Shown here piece after piece: positions 8,671 through 16,955 of a stretch of DNA of 64,000 bases. Position 1 is the first letter of the stretch. Each line of letters begins with the position of its first letter. The DNA comes from Pseudomonadota bacterium (GTDB lineage Bacteria > Pseudomonadota > Alphaproteobacteria > Rhodobacterales > Rhodobacteraceae), in assembly GCA_020161615.1 (NCBI GenBank), contig JAIUPD010000002.1, forward strand, positions 124,001-188,000, given 5' to 3'. The notes below the pieces were generated by a model that was not told where the DNA came from, did no database searches, and saw nothing but the letters and a program-made list of their open reading frames with translations. Position numbers and translations under genes: made by a program.

Positions 8671-9641
8671 GGATCCTCTCCAACGCCGATATCGCCGCGC
8701 TGCTGCCGATGGACCAGGCGATCGAGGTCATCGACACCACGATGCGCAGCGTCTCGCGCGGGGCGGCGGAACTGCCCCTGCGTCATGTGGTGCCGGTGGG
8801 CGGCGCGAACATGATGGGCGTCATGTCCGGCGCCTTGGGCGAGCCGCTGTGCTACGGGGTGAAGTTGGTGAGCCTCTTTCCCGAAAACCCGAAGAAAGGC
8901 CTGTCCGGCCATCGCGGCGCCGTGGTGCTGTTCGAGTCCGAGACGGGCGGCGCCGTGGCGATGATGGATGCGGGGCTGCTGACGGCGATCCGCACCGCCG
9001 CCGCCTCGGCGGTTGCCACACGGGCACTGGCCCGGGCTGATACCACGCGGCTGACGCTGATCGGCACCGGCGAGCAGGCCGAGCACCATCTGACGGCGAT
9101 GATGGCGGTCCGCCCGATCACCCATCTGCATGTCGTCGGCCGCCGGGCCGAGGCCGCGCAGACCTTCGCCGCCCATGCCGCCGACCGGCATCCCGGGCTG
9201 ACCATCACGCATGGCATTGATGTGAAGGCGGGGGTGCAGGGCGCCGACATCATCTGCACCGTGACCAATTCCGCCACGCCGGTGCTGAGAGGCGCGTGGC
9301 TGGAACCGGGGCAGCACCTCAATATCGTCGGTGCCTCGGTCGCCTCGAAACGGGAGGTGGACGATGCCGTCATCCCGCGGGCCGAGGTCTTCTGCGATTA
9401 CCTGCCCTCGCTGCTGGCGCAGGCCGGAGAGGTGGTCGAAGGACTGAAAGCCGGGATATTCGGACCGGATCACCTGAAAGGCGAGATCGGCGCCCATCTG
9501 GACGGCGGGCCCGGGCGGTCGGAGCCGCAAGCGATCACGCTTTACCGCTCGCTGGGGATCGTGGCGCAGGATCTGGCCGTCGCGCATCACGTACTGGGAC
9601 GGGCCGAGCGCGAGGGGCGGGGGACGGACGTCCCACTCTGA
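8667..9641 (+). CDS. Ornithine cyclodeaminase / mu-crystallin family NAD(P)-dependent enzyme (DauB-like possible)
   Basis: A 324-residue member of the OCD/mu-crystallin family with the Rossmann motif GTGEQA at residues 133-138, the conserved GVKLVSLFPEN near 64-74, TAIRTAA near 107-113, and NIVGAS later. Members include ornithine cyclodeaminase, alanine dehydrogenase and DauB, which reduces the 2-oxo acid made by DauA back to an L-amino acid. Because the first gene of this operon is a DauA relative, a DauB-like reductive amination step that completes D-to-L inversion is the most attractive reading. Ornithine cyclodeaminase or imine reductase activity remains possible. It is last in the operon and overlaps the previous stop. 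Confidence 0.8.
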   Translation: MRILSNADIAALLPMDQAIEVIDTTMRSVSRGAAELPLRHVVPVGGANMMGVMSGALGEPLCYGVKLVSLFPENPKKGLSGHRGAVVLFESETGGAVAMMDAGLLTAIRTAAASAVATRALARADTTRLTLIGTGEQAEHHLTAMMAVRPITHLHVVGRRAEAAQTFAAHAADRHPGLTITHGIDVKAGVQGADIICTVTNSATPVLRGAWLEPGQHLNIVGASVASKREVDDAVIPRAEVFCDYLPSLLAQAGEVVEGLKAGIFGPDHLKGEIGAHLDGGPGRSEPQAITLYRSLGIVAQDLAVAHHVLGRAEREGRGTDVPL

Positions 9642-9654
9642 TCCGCGCGCGCCG

Positions 9655-10062
9655 TCAGTTGATCAGCGCGCTGAGCAGGCCGATGATGGCCACCACCTGC
9701 AGGGTCTGGGCATCGACCATGACCAGCTGGCCATTGATCACCCGGTATTCCCGGCCATAGGGCGCGGGGCCGAAGCCATAGCCATCGCGCCAGGTCCAGC
9801 GCTCGCCATGACGGGCGTTGTCGCCGATGTTGATGGTTATGTTGGTCACGTTGGTGTCGTGACGGCGGTCCAGATGCCGTCCGCCATGCCGCTCGTCGTT
9901 CCAGCCGTGTCCGGGATTGCCACGCTGGCCGCAATTGTGACCGACGCATTCGGAATGCCCCCGGCCATGCGCCCGTGCATGAGGAGGCGGGTCGGCAAAG
10001 GCCGCCGGGGCCGCGACAAGCGTGCTCATGGCCGCGATACCGGCGATCATGATGCGGTTCAT
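9655..10062 (-). CDS. RcnB-like periplasmic protein
   Basis: A 135-residue protein with a clear signal peptide (cleavage near AAPAAFADPP), a His/Arg/Gly-rich middle part (HARAHGRGH, NDERHGGRHLDRRHD) and a C-terminal segment YRVINGQLVMVDAQTLQVV that matches the end of RcnB-family proteins. RcnB helps nickel/cobalt homeostasis in E. coli; related Rhodobacterales proteins are uncharacterised. The histidine-rich stretch fits metal contact. The ATG at 10062 has an AGGAAG ribosome site and starts the signal peptide. It is convergent with the OCD-family gene, with only 13 bases between the stops. Confidence 0.65.
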   Translation of the reverse strand: MNRIMIAGIAAMSTLVAAPAAFADPPPHARAHGRGHSECVGHNCGQRGNPGHGWNDERHGGRHLDRRHDTNVTNITINIGDNARHGERWTWRDGYGFGPAPYGREYRVINGQLVMVDAQTLQVVAIIGLLSALIN

Positions 10063-10339
10063 GGTGTTCTTCCTTCCACGGGGACCCGCGGCGGCGGGTC
10101 TTGGTTGCGCAGGAAACGCGAGGACCGGCCCGAAGTTCCAGACCTGCCCCCGCCGGGCGGCGGAACTCCGCCGGACCCGACCTGCGACACAGCCCTTTTC
10201 CAATGGCCGTGGCCGCGCTATATCAGGGCGACCCCCGGCTTGGCCCGGGGGCGCTATCGGTGACCGGGCCCCTCTGGCGAAAGTTGCGGCGCTTTCGCGA
10301 TGTCGGCACCGACGTGACAACTGCCGCCCGACGGTCATC
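10063..10339. other. Intergenic region between the divergent rcnB-like and DUF475 genes
   Basis: This stretch holds the promoters of the two divergent genes. The only structure noticed is a G/C hairpin at about 10229-10250 (CCCCCGG against CCGGGGG). No yybP-ykoY manganese riboswitch, which often precedes TerC-like genes, could be recognised. Confidence 0.4.
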
Positions 10340-11434
10340 ATGTCCCCGACACCCAAGCTGCCCTCCGCCGCTGCGCCCGGCCCGGCGCATGCCCCGCTTT
10401 TCCACTATTTCCGTGCCGCCCTTGTGGTCACGATCCTGGGGATTGCCCTGGGCGGCGTTCTGGGCTGGCAGAGCAGCGGCACCTGGTCCGGGGCGCTGTC
10501 GACGCTGTTCATCGTCGCGGTCCTGGCGGTGCTGGAAATCTCGCTGTCGTTCGACAACGCTGTCGTCAATGCCAACAAGCTCAAGGACATGCGGCCCGAA
10601 TGGCAACGCCGCTTCCTGACCTGGGGCATCCTGATCGCCGTCTTCGGCATGCGGATCGTCTTCCCGCTGCTGATCGTCGTGATCGCCGCCCATGTCGGCC
10701 CATGGGAGGCCCTGCGCCTGGCGGCGACCGAGCCCGACAGCTATGCGCATATCCTGGAGAACGCGCATCTGCCCATCGCGGCTTTCGGCGGCACCTTCCT
10801 GATGATGGTCGGCCTGACCTTCTTCTTCGACAATGACAAGGATATCCACTGGTTTCCCTGGCTGGAAAGCCGCATGTCCCGCTATGCCACCGTCCGTGGC
10901 ATTGAGGTCGCCGTGGTCCTGGTGCTGGCGCTGGGCATTTCGCGCCTTCTGCCCGAGATCGAGCGGCACCTCTTCACCGTCTCGGCCATCTGGGGCCTGC
11001 TGACCTTCCTGCTGGTCGAGGTGCTGTCCGGCTTCCTCGATTCGCGGCAGGCGGCGCTTGCCACCGCCGCCAAGGGCGGGGTCGGGGCGTTCTTGTATCT
11101 CGAGGTACTGGATGCCTCGTTCAGTTTCGATGGCGTGATCGGCGCCTTCGCCCTCAGCCACAACCTGTTCGTCATCGCCATCGGGCTTGGCATCGGGGCG
11201 ATGTATGTCCGCTCCATGACCATCATGCTGGTCGAGAAGCAGACGCTGGCGCAGTATCGCTACCTCGAACACGGGGCTTTCTATGCGATCATCGCGCTGT
11301 CGGTCATCATGTATGTGCAGGCGCTGGTGGCGATCCCCGAGGTGGTGACGGGATTGTTCGGCGCGGGGCTGATCGGCGTGGCGCTCTGGTCGTCGGTGCG
11401 CTGGAACCGGCTGAACGCGGGGGCGGGCGAATAG
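10340..11434 (+). CDS. DUF475 / TerC-like integral membrane protein
   Basis: A 364-residue protein with about nine membrane helices. Two acidic membrane motifs, SLSFDNAVVNANKL near residues 69-82 and DASFSFDGVIGAFALS near 260-275, are the paired SFDN/SFDG signatures of the TerC superfamily; DUF475 is the specific family. TerC relatives export Mn2+ or Ca2+, so metal-ion efflux is the best guess. The ATG at 10340 was chosen because the frame upstream lacks hydrophobic or family-like sequence; the N-terminus before the first helix is short and proline-rich. Confidence 0.82.
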   Translation: MSPTPKLPSAAAPGPAHAPLFHYFRAALVVTILGIALGGVLGWQSSGTWSGALSTLFIVAVLAVLEISLSFDNAVVNANKLKDMRPEWQRRFLTWGILIAVFGMRIVFPLLIVVIAAHVGPWEALRLAATEPDSYAHILENAHLPIAAFGGTFLMMVGLTFFFDNDKDIHWFPWLESRMSRYATVRGIEVAVVLVLALGISRLLPEIERHLFTVSAIWGLLTFLLVEVLSGFLDSRQAALATAAKGGVGAFLYLEVLDASFSFDGVIGAFALSHNLFVIAIGLGIGAMYVRSMTIMLVEKQTLAQYRYLEHGAFYAIIALSVIMYVQALVAIPEVVTGLFGAGLIGVALWSSVRWNRLNAGAGE

Positions 11435-11503
11435 AAACAATTTTCCACAATTTCCAGCCTAATCTGCCCGGATTTTGCCATTGTTTCTGAATAGGAAAGG
11501 GCC

Positions 11504-12346
11504 ATGCGCCCGATCCTCGCCCTCCCCGCCCTCGTTCTTGTCGCCGCCTGCTCGTCGGGAGGCGGCTTGCCGCCGCTTCCAACCGGTCAGCCGATCACCG
11601 TCGCCGGCTACGAGACCTATACGACCGCCCACAACGGCTATAGCCGGGTGCGCCGCGACTATGCGACGCCCGCCGACCAGAGCGCCATCGCCGCTTTCGA
11701 GGATGACGATCCCGCCGACCCGGCCGGCTATCGCTCGCTGATCGACCTGCGTGGCACCCCCTACGAGGGGCGGATGGCGATCGAGGTTCTGGCCGAGGTC
11801 GATGGCCCGACCGGCCGCGCCACGCGGCTGGTCCGGCTGACCGCCGACCAGGAGCCTTTTTCGAACGTGCGTGACGGCGCCCTGATCGCCGCGACCGGCC
11901 GCTTCTACCTGCGGGGCGCGAATTATTCCTGGGTGACCATCGACGGCGGCCCGATGCTGCAGGGGTCGGACGCCGAAGGCTTGGTCAACATGGAGATCGA
12001 CTTCGATGCCGAGACGGTCAGCCTGAACCTGCGCACCGGGGTCACCGCCGAGTCGCAGGTCCGCATGGAGATCGAGGCCGAGGACATGCCGCTCAACATC
12101 ATCAGCGGTGCCTACGGCGACGGCGTCACGATCCGCGTCTGGGACCCGGACAGCCCCGCCATCCTGGCGGTGGACGGCACGCTGCGCGGCACGCTGGGCG
12201 GCACACCTACCTACGAGGACGGCTTGAACCAATTGTCGACCTCGGGCCTCTACGAGGCCGATGGCACCGATCCGACGACCGGCCGGCTGGTGACCGTGGA
12301 CGGCGGCTTTGTCGGGGTGGATCCGAATGCCTTCGTTCGCCCGTAA
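11504..12346 (+). CDS. Lipoprotein, candidate Slam-dependent surface lipoprotein
   Basis: A 280-residue protein with a lipoprotein signal and lipobox (VLVAAC, Cys16). The mature part is rich in alternating beta pattern and in Asp/Gly/Thr, with a late GAYGDGVTIRVWD and a closing VTVDGGFVGVDPNA. This loosely recalls the small TbpB-like barrel domains of surface lipoproteins, but the match is weak. Its 3' end overlaps the next gene by 20 bases. That neighbour looks like a Slam-family outer-membrane translocon, and Slam genes are commonly paired with their lipoprotein client, which is the main reason for this call. Confidence 0.55.
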   Translation: MRPILALPALVLVAACSSGGGLPPLPTGQPITVAGYETYTTAHNGYSRVRRDYATPADQSAIAAFEDDDPADPAGYRSLIDLRGTPYEGRMAIEVLAEVDGPTGRATRLVRLTADQEPFSNVRDGALIAATGRFYLRGANYSWVTIDGGPMLQGSDAEGLVNMEIDFDAETVSLNLRTGVTAESQVRMEIEAEDMPLNIISGAYGDGVTIRVWDPDSPAILAVDGTLRGTLGGTPTYEDGLNQLSTSGLYEADGTDPTTGRLVTVDGGFVGVDPNAFVRP

Positions 12347-13394
12347 GGCGCTTGCCCTTCTGACGATGCTCTGCATCGGTCTGACGGCGCTGCCGCCGCG
12401 GGCGTTGGCGGATGCCTTCGACCGGGCGCGGCTGGCGCCCCTGGCCTCCAGCGAGCGGCTCAGACTCTTCACCCTCGCCCGGGCGCAGGACACCCGCCGC
12501 GCGCCGCCTGCCTATACCAACGCGCTGCGTCGGGCCCTGCGCGACACCGGCTTTTATCATGAGGGCGGGGCGGAGCTCATGGACCGTTCCCTGCGCTTCA
12601 GCCCCGTGCTGACCTGGGACGAGAACATCAACGGCGGCTATTTCAACGACCGGCTGGATCTGGGCGGACTGATCCTGGTCGCCGATCCCGCCAATCTGGC
12701 CCGTGCCGGGGCGCTGGTCGGCGGGCGGGTCGATGCCACGGCCCGCCTGTCCTGGGACGAGGGGCGGGTGATCGACCTGCGCGCCAGCGCCGAACTCGCC
12801 TGGTCGCCCGAGCATGACATTGGCCGCGCCTCGGCCGGGGTCGAGGCCTGCGGGCGCAACCATGTCACCGGCTGGACCTTCGTCGATCTCTGCGCTTCGG
12901 CCTCGGCCAGCCAGCGCGCGCTGTCCGAAGGCAGCGCCGCCGGCATCTCGGCCGCGCTGGTGCATCTGGTCTCGACGGCCGAGGCCGCGCATCAGTTCAG
13001 CCTGGAGCTTGATCGCCGCGCGCTGGACGCAGGCTTCCAGACCGGGCTGACGCTGGGCTGGTCGGCGGTCTGGAACCGCGCCGTGACCGAGATCACGCTG
13101 GGCGCCGGCACGCCGATCCCGGACGCGACCGCGACGAGGGGCCGGGTCAGCGCCCGGGTCGGCTTCCTGTGGCACGAGCGCGCGGTCTCGCTCAGCGCCT
13201 GGCATGTGCAGGCCTCGGGTGGCCGCCTGTTGGGCATGGACCGCGCCGACCGCGTGACCGGGCTCGGCGTCTCCATCGAGGCGCGGCGCGGGATGAGCAT
13301 CGAGGTCACGCATCAGGTCACGCGCTCGACCATCGCCCTCTTTGACGAGGACCGGACCGGGCTTTCGGTGCGATTCCGGTTGGGCCGGCGCTGA
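12327..13394 (+). CDS. Slam-like (DUF560) outer-membrane beta-barrel protein
   Basis: A 355-residue protein: a signal peptide (MPSFARKALALLTMLCIGLT...), a short periplasmic part of roughly 70 residues, then about 260 residues of alternating beta strands. The barrel opens with RFSPVLTWDENINGGYFND, like the start of DUF560/Slam barrels, and ends with TRSTIALFDEDRTGLSVRF, like their last strands. Slam proteins move lipoproteins to the cell surface. Compared with the neisserial proteins the TPR-containing N-terminal domain is mostly missing. The ATG at 12327 has GGGGTGG upstream and gives the signal peptide; it overlaps the lipoprotein gene, supporting a functional pair. A generic barrel of another family cannot be excluded. 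Confidence 0.6.
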   Translation: MPSFARKALALLTMLCIGLTALPPRALADAFDRARLAPLASSERLRLFTLARAQDTRRAPPAYTNALRRALRDTGFYHEGGAELMDRSLRFSPVLTWDENINGGYFNDRLDLGGLILVADPANLARAGALVGGRVDATARLSWDEGRVIDLRASAELAWSPEHDIGRASAGVEACGRNHVTGWTFVDLCASASASQRALSEGSAAGISAALVHLVSTAEAAHQFSLELDRRALDAGFQTGLTLGWSAVWNRAVTEITLGAGTPIPDATATRGRVSARVGFLWHERAVSLSAWHVQASGGRLLGMDRADRVTGLGVSIEARRGMSIEVTHQVTRSTIALFDEDRTGLSVRFRLGRR

Positions 13395-13413
13395 GTCGCG
13401 GCAGCGCGGCAAG

Positions 13414-13457
13414 ACCGGAATTCCGGCGCGGCCGGGGCTTCGCGGACCGGAATTCCG
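13414..13457. repeat. Two direct copies of the palindrome ACCGGAATTCCG before cysG
   Basis: The 12-mer ACCGGAATTCCG, whose inner CGGAATTCCG is a perfect palindrome, occurs at 13414-13425 and again at 13446-13457, 32 bases apart. The copies lie between the Slam-like gene and the sulfate-assimilation operon. They could bind a regulator or act as hairpins; nothing identifies the factor. Confidence 0.5.
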
Positions 13458-13492
13458 AAAGCGGCCCCCGTAGAACGATTTTCTCCCTTCAC

Positions 13493-13507
13493 GGGACGGA
13501 ACGTCCC
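13493..13507. promoter_or_regulatory. Small hairpin GGGACG-GAA-CGTCCC upstream of cysG
   Basis: A perfect 6-bp inverted repeat with a 3-base loop, about 80 bases before the cysG start. A further imperfect palindrome (TGGA...TCCA, 13543-13559) lies closer to the gene. Either could be an operator for the sulfur operon; the function is unknown. Confidence 0.35.
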
Positions 13508-13586
13508 TGAATCCTCCTTGTTTCGCCGGTTATCTTGCTGTTTGGAGGAAATTTTTCCATGTTGAGCCTCAACCCCGGAGGCGACG

Positions 13587-14981
13587 ATGCAGCATTTCCC
13601 GATCTTCCTCGATCTCGCCGACCGCAAGGTCGTGATCGCCGGCAGCGGTGCCTTCGCGCTGGCCAAGCTGCGTCTCCTGCTGAAGACCGAGGCGCGGCTC
13701 GTGCTTTTCGCGGCCGAGCCCGAGGCTGACCTCGAAACGACCGCCGCCGCCCATGCCGTCCCGCTGATCCGCCGCGCGCCCGAGGCCGCCGACCTGCAAG
13801 GCGCGGCGCTGGCCTATGGCGCGCATGGCGAGGCCGAGGCCGACGCGCGCCTCGCCCGGCTGGCGCGGGCCGCGGGGGTGCTGGTCAACGTGGTCGACAA
13901 CCTCGAAGGCAGCGATTTCATCACGCCGGCCATCGTCGACCGCGATCCTGTCACCATCGCCATCGGCACCGAAGGCGCCGCGCCGGTGCTGGCCCGGTCC
14001 CTGAAAACCGATCTGGAAGAGCGTCTGCCGCAAGGTCTGGGCCCGCTCGCCCGCGCCGGCAAGCTGTTCCGCGCGCGGGCCGAGGCGCTGCCGCAGGGCC
14101 GCGCCCGGCGCGATTTCTGGGCCGATTACTATTTCCGCACCGGGCCCGAGGTTCTGGCCGAGGCCGGCGAGGAACTGCTGGACCACGCGCTGGAAGCCCT
14201 GCTGCACGAGCACCTGCACGCCGAGCCCGAGGCCGGCCGCGTCGATCTGGTCGGCGCCGGTCCCGGCGATCCCGAGCTGATGACGCTGAAGGCCCGCCGC
14301 CTGCTGGATGCCGCCGATGTGGTGATCCACGACCGGCTGGTTCCCGCCGCGATCCTGGAACTGGCCCGGCGCGAGGCCGAGTTCATCGCCGTCGGCAAGG
14401 AGGGGTTCGGCCCCTCGACCCCGCAGGACGAGATCAACGCCCACATGATCCGCCACGCCGCCGCCGGGCTGCGCGTGGTGCGGCTGAAAGGCGGCGATGC
14501 CTCGGTCTTCGGCCGTCTGGACGAGGAAACCGAAGCGCTGACCGAGGCCGGGATCGACTGGTCCGTGACGCCCGGCATCACCGCCGCCAGCGCCGCCGCT
14601 GCCGCCATCGGCGCCAGCCTGACCCGCCGGGGCCGCAACAGCGAGCTTCGGTTGCTGACCGCGCAGGATGTGCAGGGCTACGCCGATCATGACTGGCGCA
14701 CGCTGGCGCGTCCGGGTGCCGTCGCCGCGATCTACATGGGCAAGCGCGCCGCGCGCTTCGTGCAGGGGCGGCTGATCATGCACGGCGCCGATGCCGACAC
14801 CCCGGTCACGCTGGTCGAGAACGTCTCGCGCCCTGACCAGCGCATCGTCACCGCGACGCTGGGCGATCTGCCCGCCACGCTGGCCGAGGCCGCCTTCGCC
14901 GGTCCCGTCATCACCCTCTTCGGCCTCGCGCCCGCCAAGGCCGCTGCCGTCCTTCCCGCCCTTCTCGAGGAATTCGCCTGA
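13587..14981 (+). CDS. cysG: Siroheme synthase CysG (dehydrogenase/ferrochelatase plus uroporphyrinogen-III methyltransferase)
   Basis: A 464-residue fusion protein. Residues 1-115 are the precorrin-2 dehydrogenase/ferrochelatase domain (DLADRKVVIAGSGAFALAKL, LVNVVDN). From about 215 comes the SUMT methyltransferase with VDLVGAGPGDPELMTLKA, VVIHDRLV, VRLKGGDASVFGR and YMGKRAA. It makes siroheme from uroporphyrinogen III, the cofactor of the sulfite reductase encoded two genes later. The usual GGDPF motif reads GGDAS here, a mild variant. A strong GGAGG site precedes the ATG. It is the first gene of the sulfate-assimilation operon. Confidence 0.93.
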   Translation: MQHFPIFLDLADRKVVIAGSGAFALAKLRLLLKTEARLVLFAAEPEADLETTAAAHAVPLIRRAPEAADLQGAALAYGAHGEAEADARLARLARAAGVLVNVVDNLEGSDFITPAIVDRDPVTIAIGTEGAAPVLARSLKTDLEERLPQGLGPLARAGKLFRARAEALPQGRARRDFWADYYFRTGPEVLAEAGEELLDHALEALLHEHLHAEPEAGRVDLVGAGPGDPELMTLKARRLLDAADVVIHDRLVPAAILELARREAEFIAVGKEGFGPSTPQDEINAHMIRHAAAGLRVVRLKGGDASVFGRLDEETEALTEAGIDWSVTPGITAASAAAAAIGASLTRRGRNSELRLLTAQDVQGYADHDWRTLARPGAVAAIYMGKRAARFVQGRLIMHGADADTPVTLVENVSRPDQRIVTATLGDLPATLAEAAFAGPVITLFGLAPAKAAAVLPALLEEFA

Positions 14982-15280
14982 TGTCCCGCGCGCCCAAGAT
15001 CCATGTCGTCACCGCCAACGCCCTCATCGAGGGCGACGTGGTCTATCTGACCGCGGCCGAAGGCTGGACCCGCGACCTGAAAGCGGCCCGCGCCTTCGAG
15101 GATCAGACCGAGGCCGAGGCGGCGCTGGCCAAGGCGGCCAAGCGCGGCAATGAGGTGGTCGGCTGTTACCTCGCCGAGGTCCGCCTGACTGCCCAGGGCA
15201 TCGAACCCACCCATTTCCGCGAGGATTTCCGCCGCCGCGGCCCCTCGAACTATGCCCACGGCAAGCAAGCTGCGGCCTGA
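14981..15280 (+). CDS. DUF2849 domain protein of the sulfite-reductase operon
   Basis: A 99-residue cytoplasmic protein with the DUF2849 pattern: VVTANALIEGDVVYLTAAEGWTRD at the N-terminus and later EVVGCYLAEVRLT with HFREDFRRRGPSNY. The family is found almost only between cysG and the sulfite reductase gene in alphaproteobacteria, so a role in sulfite reductase function or siroheme handling is inferred by context. The start overlaps the cysG stop by one base (TGATG). Confidence 0.85.
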   Translation: MSRAPKIHVVTANALIEGDVVYLTAAEGWTRDLKAARAFEDQTEAEAALAKAAKRGNEVVGCYLAEVRLTAQGIEPTHFREDFRRRGPSNYAHGKQAAA

Positions 15281-15290
15281 GGACAGATCC

Positions 15291-16955
15291 ATGTACGTCT
15301 ACGACGATTTCGACACCGCCTTCCTGAAAGAGCGCAACCGCCAGTTCCGCGAGCAGGTCGCCCGCCGCATCGACGGCTCGCTGACCGAGGACGAGTTCCG
15401 CCCGCTGCGCCTGATGAACGGGCTCTACCTGCAGCTCCATGCCTACATGCTGCGCGTGGCCGTGCCGTACGGCACGCTGAACCCCAACCAGCTGCGCAAG
15501 CTGGCCGAGATCGCCGACCGCTGGGACGAGGGCTATGGCCATGTCACCACCCGGCAGAACGTGCAGTTCAACTGGCCGAAGCTGACCGATGTGCCGGACA
15601 TGCTGGACGCGCTGGGCGAGGTCGGGCTGCACGCGATCCAGACCTCGGGCAACACGATCCGCAACGTGACCTCGGACCATTTCGCCGCCGCTGCGGCGGA
15701 CGAGATCGCCGATCCGCGGCCCTACGCCGAATTGATCCGCCAATGGTCCACCGACCACCCGGAATTCCAGTTCCTGCCGCGCAAGTTCAAGGTCGCTGTC
15801 ACGGGGTCCGAGATCGACCGCGCGGTGACCAAGGCCCATGACGTCGGCCTGCGCATGGTCCGCAAGGACGGCGCCGAGGGGTTCGAGGTGATCGTGGGCG
15901 GGGGCCTCGGCCGGACGCCGATGATCGGCAAGGTGCTGCGCGACTTCCTGCCGGTGGCCGATCTGCTGCCCTATCTGGAGGCCGTGGTCGGGACCTACAA
16001 CCTGCTGGGTCGTCGCGACAACAAATACAAGGCCCGCATCAAGATCACCGTGCATGAGAACGGGATCGAGGCGGTCCGCGATCTGGTCGAGGCCCGCTTC
16101 GCCGAGATCGCGCCGCAGTTCGACACCGCCGCGACGCTGGCCACGCTCGCCCGCATCCAGGGGATGTTCCGCGCGCCGGAATTTCGCCAGGTCTCGGACC
16201 TCGCCTATCAGGCGGCCCATGGCGCCGACCCGGTGTTCCGCGCCTGGGCCGATACCAACCTGCACGCCCACAAGGCCGAGGGCCATGCCATCGTCACCAT
16301 CTCGCTGAAAGCGCATGGCGCGACGCCCGGCGACATGACCTCGGACCAGATGCGGCTCATTGCCGATCTGGCCGAGCGCTATGGCTATGGCGAGATCCGC
16401 CTCAGCCATGAGCAGAACGTGATCCTGCCGCATGTGGCGCTGGCCGATCTGCCGGCGGTCCACAAGGCGCTGAAAGGGCGCGGCCTCGCCACGGCGAACG
16501 TGGGCCTCGTCAGCGACATTATCGCCTGCCCGGGCATGGATTATTGCGCGCTGGCCACCGCCCGCTCGATCCCCATCGCGCAGGAGATCGCCACCCATTT
16601 CGACGCGCTGAAGCTGGAGCACGACATCGGCCCGCTGAAGATCAAGATCTCGGGCTGCATCAACGCCTGCGGGCATCACCACGTCGGGCATATCGGCATC
16701 CTGGGCCTGGACCGCGCGGGGGTGGAGAATTACCAGATCACCCTGGGCGGCGACGGGTCCGAGGACGCGGCGCTGGGCGAACGCACCGGCCCCGGTTTCG
16801 CCTATGACCAGATCGTCCCGGCCATCGAGCGGATCCTGCGCGCCTATCTGGAGCTGCGGACCAGCCGCGAAGAGACCTTCCTGCAGGCCTATCGCCGCCT
16901 CGGCCTCGGCCCGTTCAAGGAGGCGCTCTATGGCGCAGAACGTCATGCAGCCTGA
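15291..16955 (+). CDS. cysI: Assimilatory sulfite (nitrite/sulfite) reductase, siroheme and [4Fe-4S] enzyme
   Basis: A 554-residue member of the nitrite/sulfite reductase family: two ferredoxin-like repeats (RVAVPYGTLNPNQLRKLA, GHVTTRQNVQFNWPKL, TSGNTIRNVTSD and a second half with GEIRLSHEQNVILP) and the cluster/siroheme ligands as CPGMDYC near residues 413-419 and SGCINACGHHHVG near 454-466 (C-x5-C then C-x3-C). It reduces sulfite to sulfide with electrons probably delivered from the reductase encoded at the end of the operon. The ATG at 15291 was chosen for its family-typical MYVYDDFDTAFL start and the GAGGAC site. Family membership alone does not separate sulfite from nitrite; the cysH neighbour favours sulfite. 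Confidence 0.9.
   Translation: MYVYDDFDTAFLKERNRQFREQVARRIDGSLTEDEFRPLRLMNGLYLQLHAYMLRVAVPYGTLNPNQLRKLAEIADRWDEGYGHVTTRQNVQFNWPKLTDVPDMLDALGEVGLHAIQTSGNTIRNVTSDHFAAAAADEIADPRPYAELIRQWSTDHPEFQFLPRKFKVAVTGSEIDRAVTKAHDVGLRMVRKDGAEGFEVIVGGGLGRTPMIGKVLRDFLPVADLLPYLEAVVGTYNLLGRRDNKYKARIKITVHENGIEAVRDLVEARFAEIAPQFDTAATLATLARIQGMFRAPEFRQVSDLAYQAAHGADPVFRAWADTNLHAHKAEGHAIVTISLKAHGATPGDMTSDQMRLIADLAERYGYGEIRLSHEQNVILPHVALADLPAVHKALKGRGLATANVGLVSDIIACPGMDYCALATARSIPIAQEIATHFDALKLEHDIGPLKIKISGCINACGHHHVGHIGILGLDRAGVENYQITLGGDGSEDAALGERTGPGFAYDQIVPAIERILRAYLELRTSREETFLQAYRRLGLGPFKEALYGAERHAA

Noticed and set aside
10063-10339. yybP-ykoY manganese riboswitch before the TerC-like gene
   Set aside because: The conserved loop sequences of that riboswitch could not be found; only a simple G/C hairpin is present.
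12309-12326. TTG start for the Slam-like gene
   Set aside because: The ATG at 12327 gives a clean signal peptide and has a GGGGTGG site.
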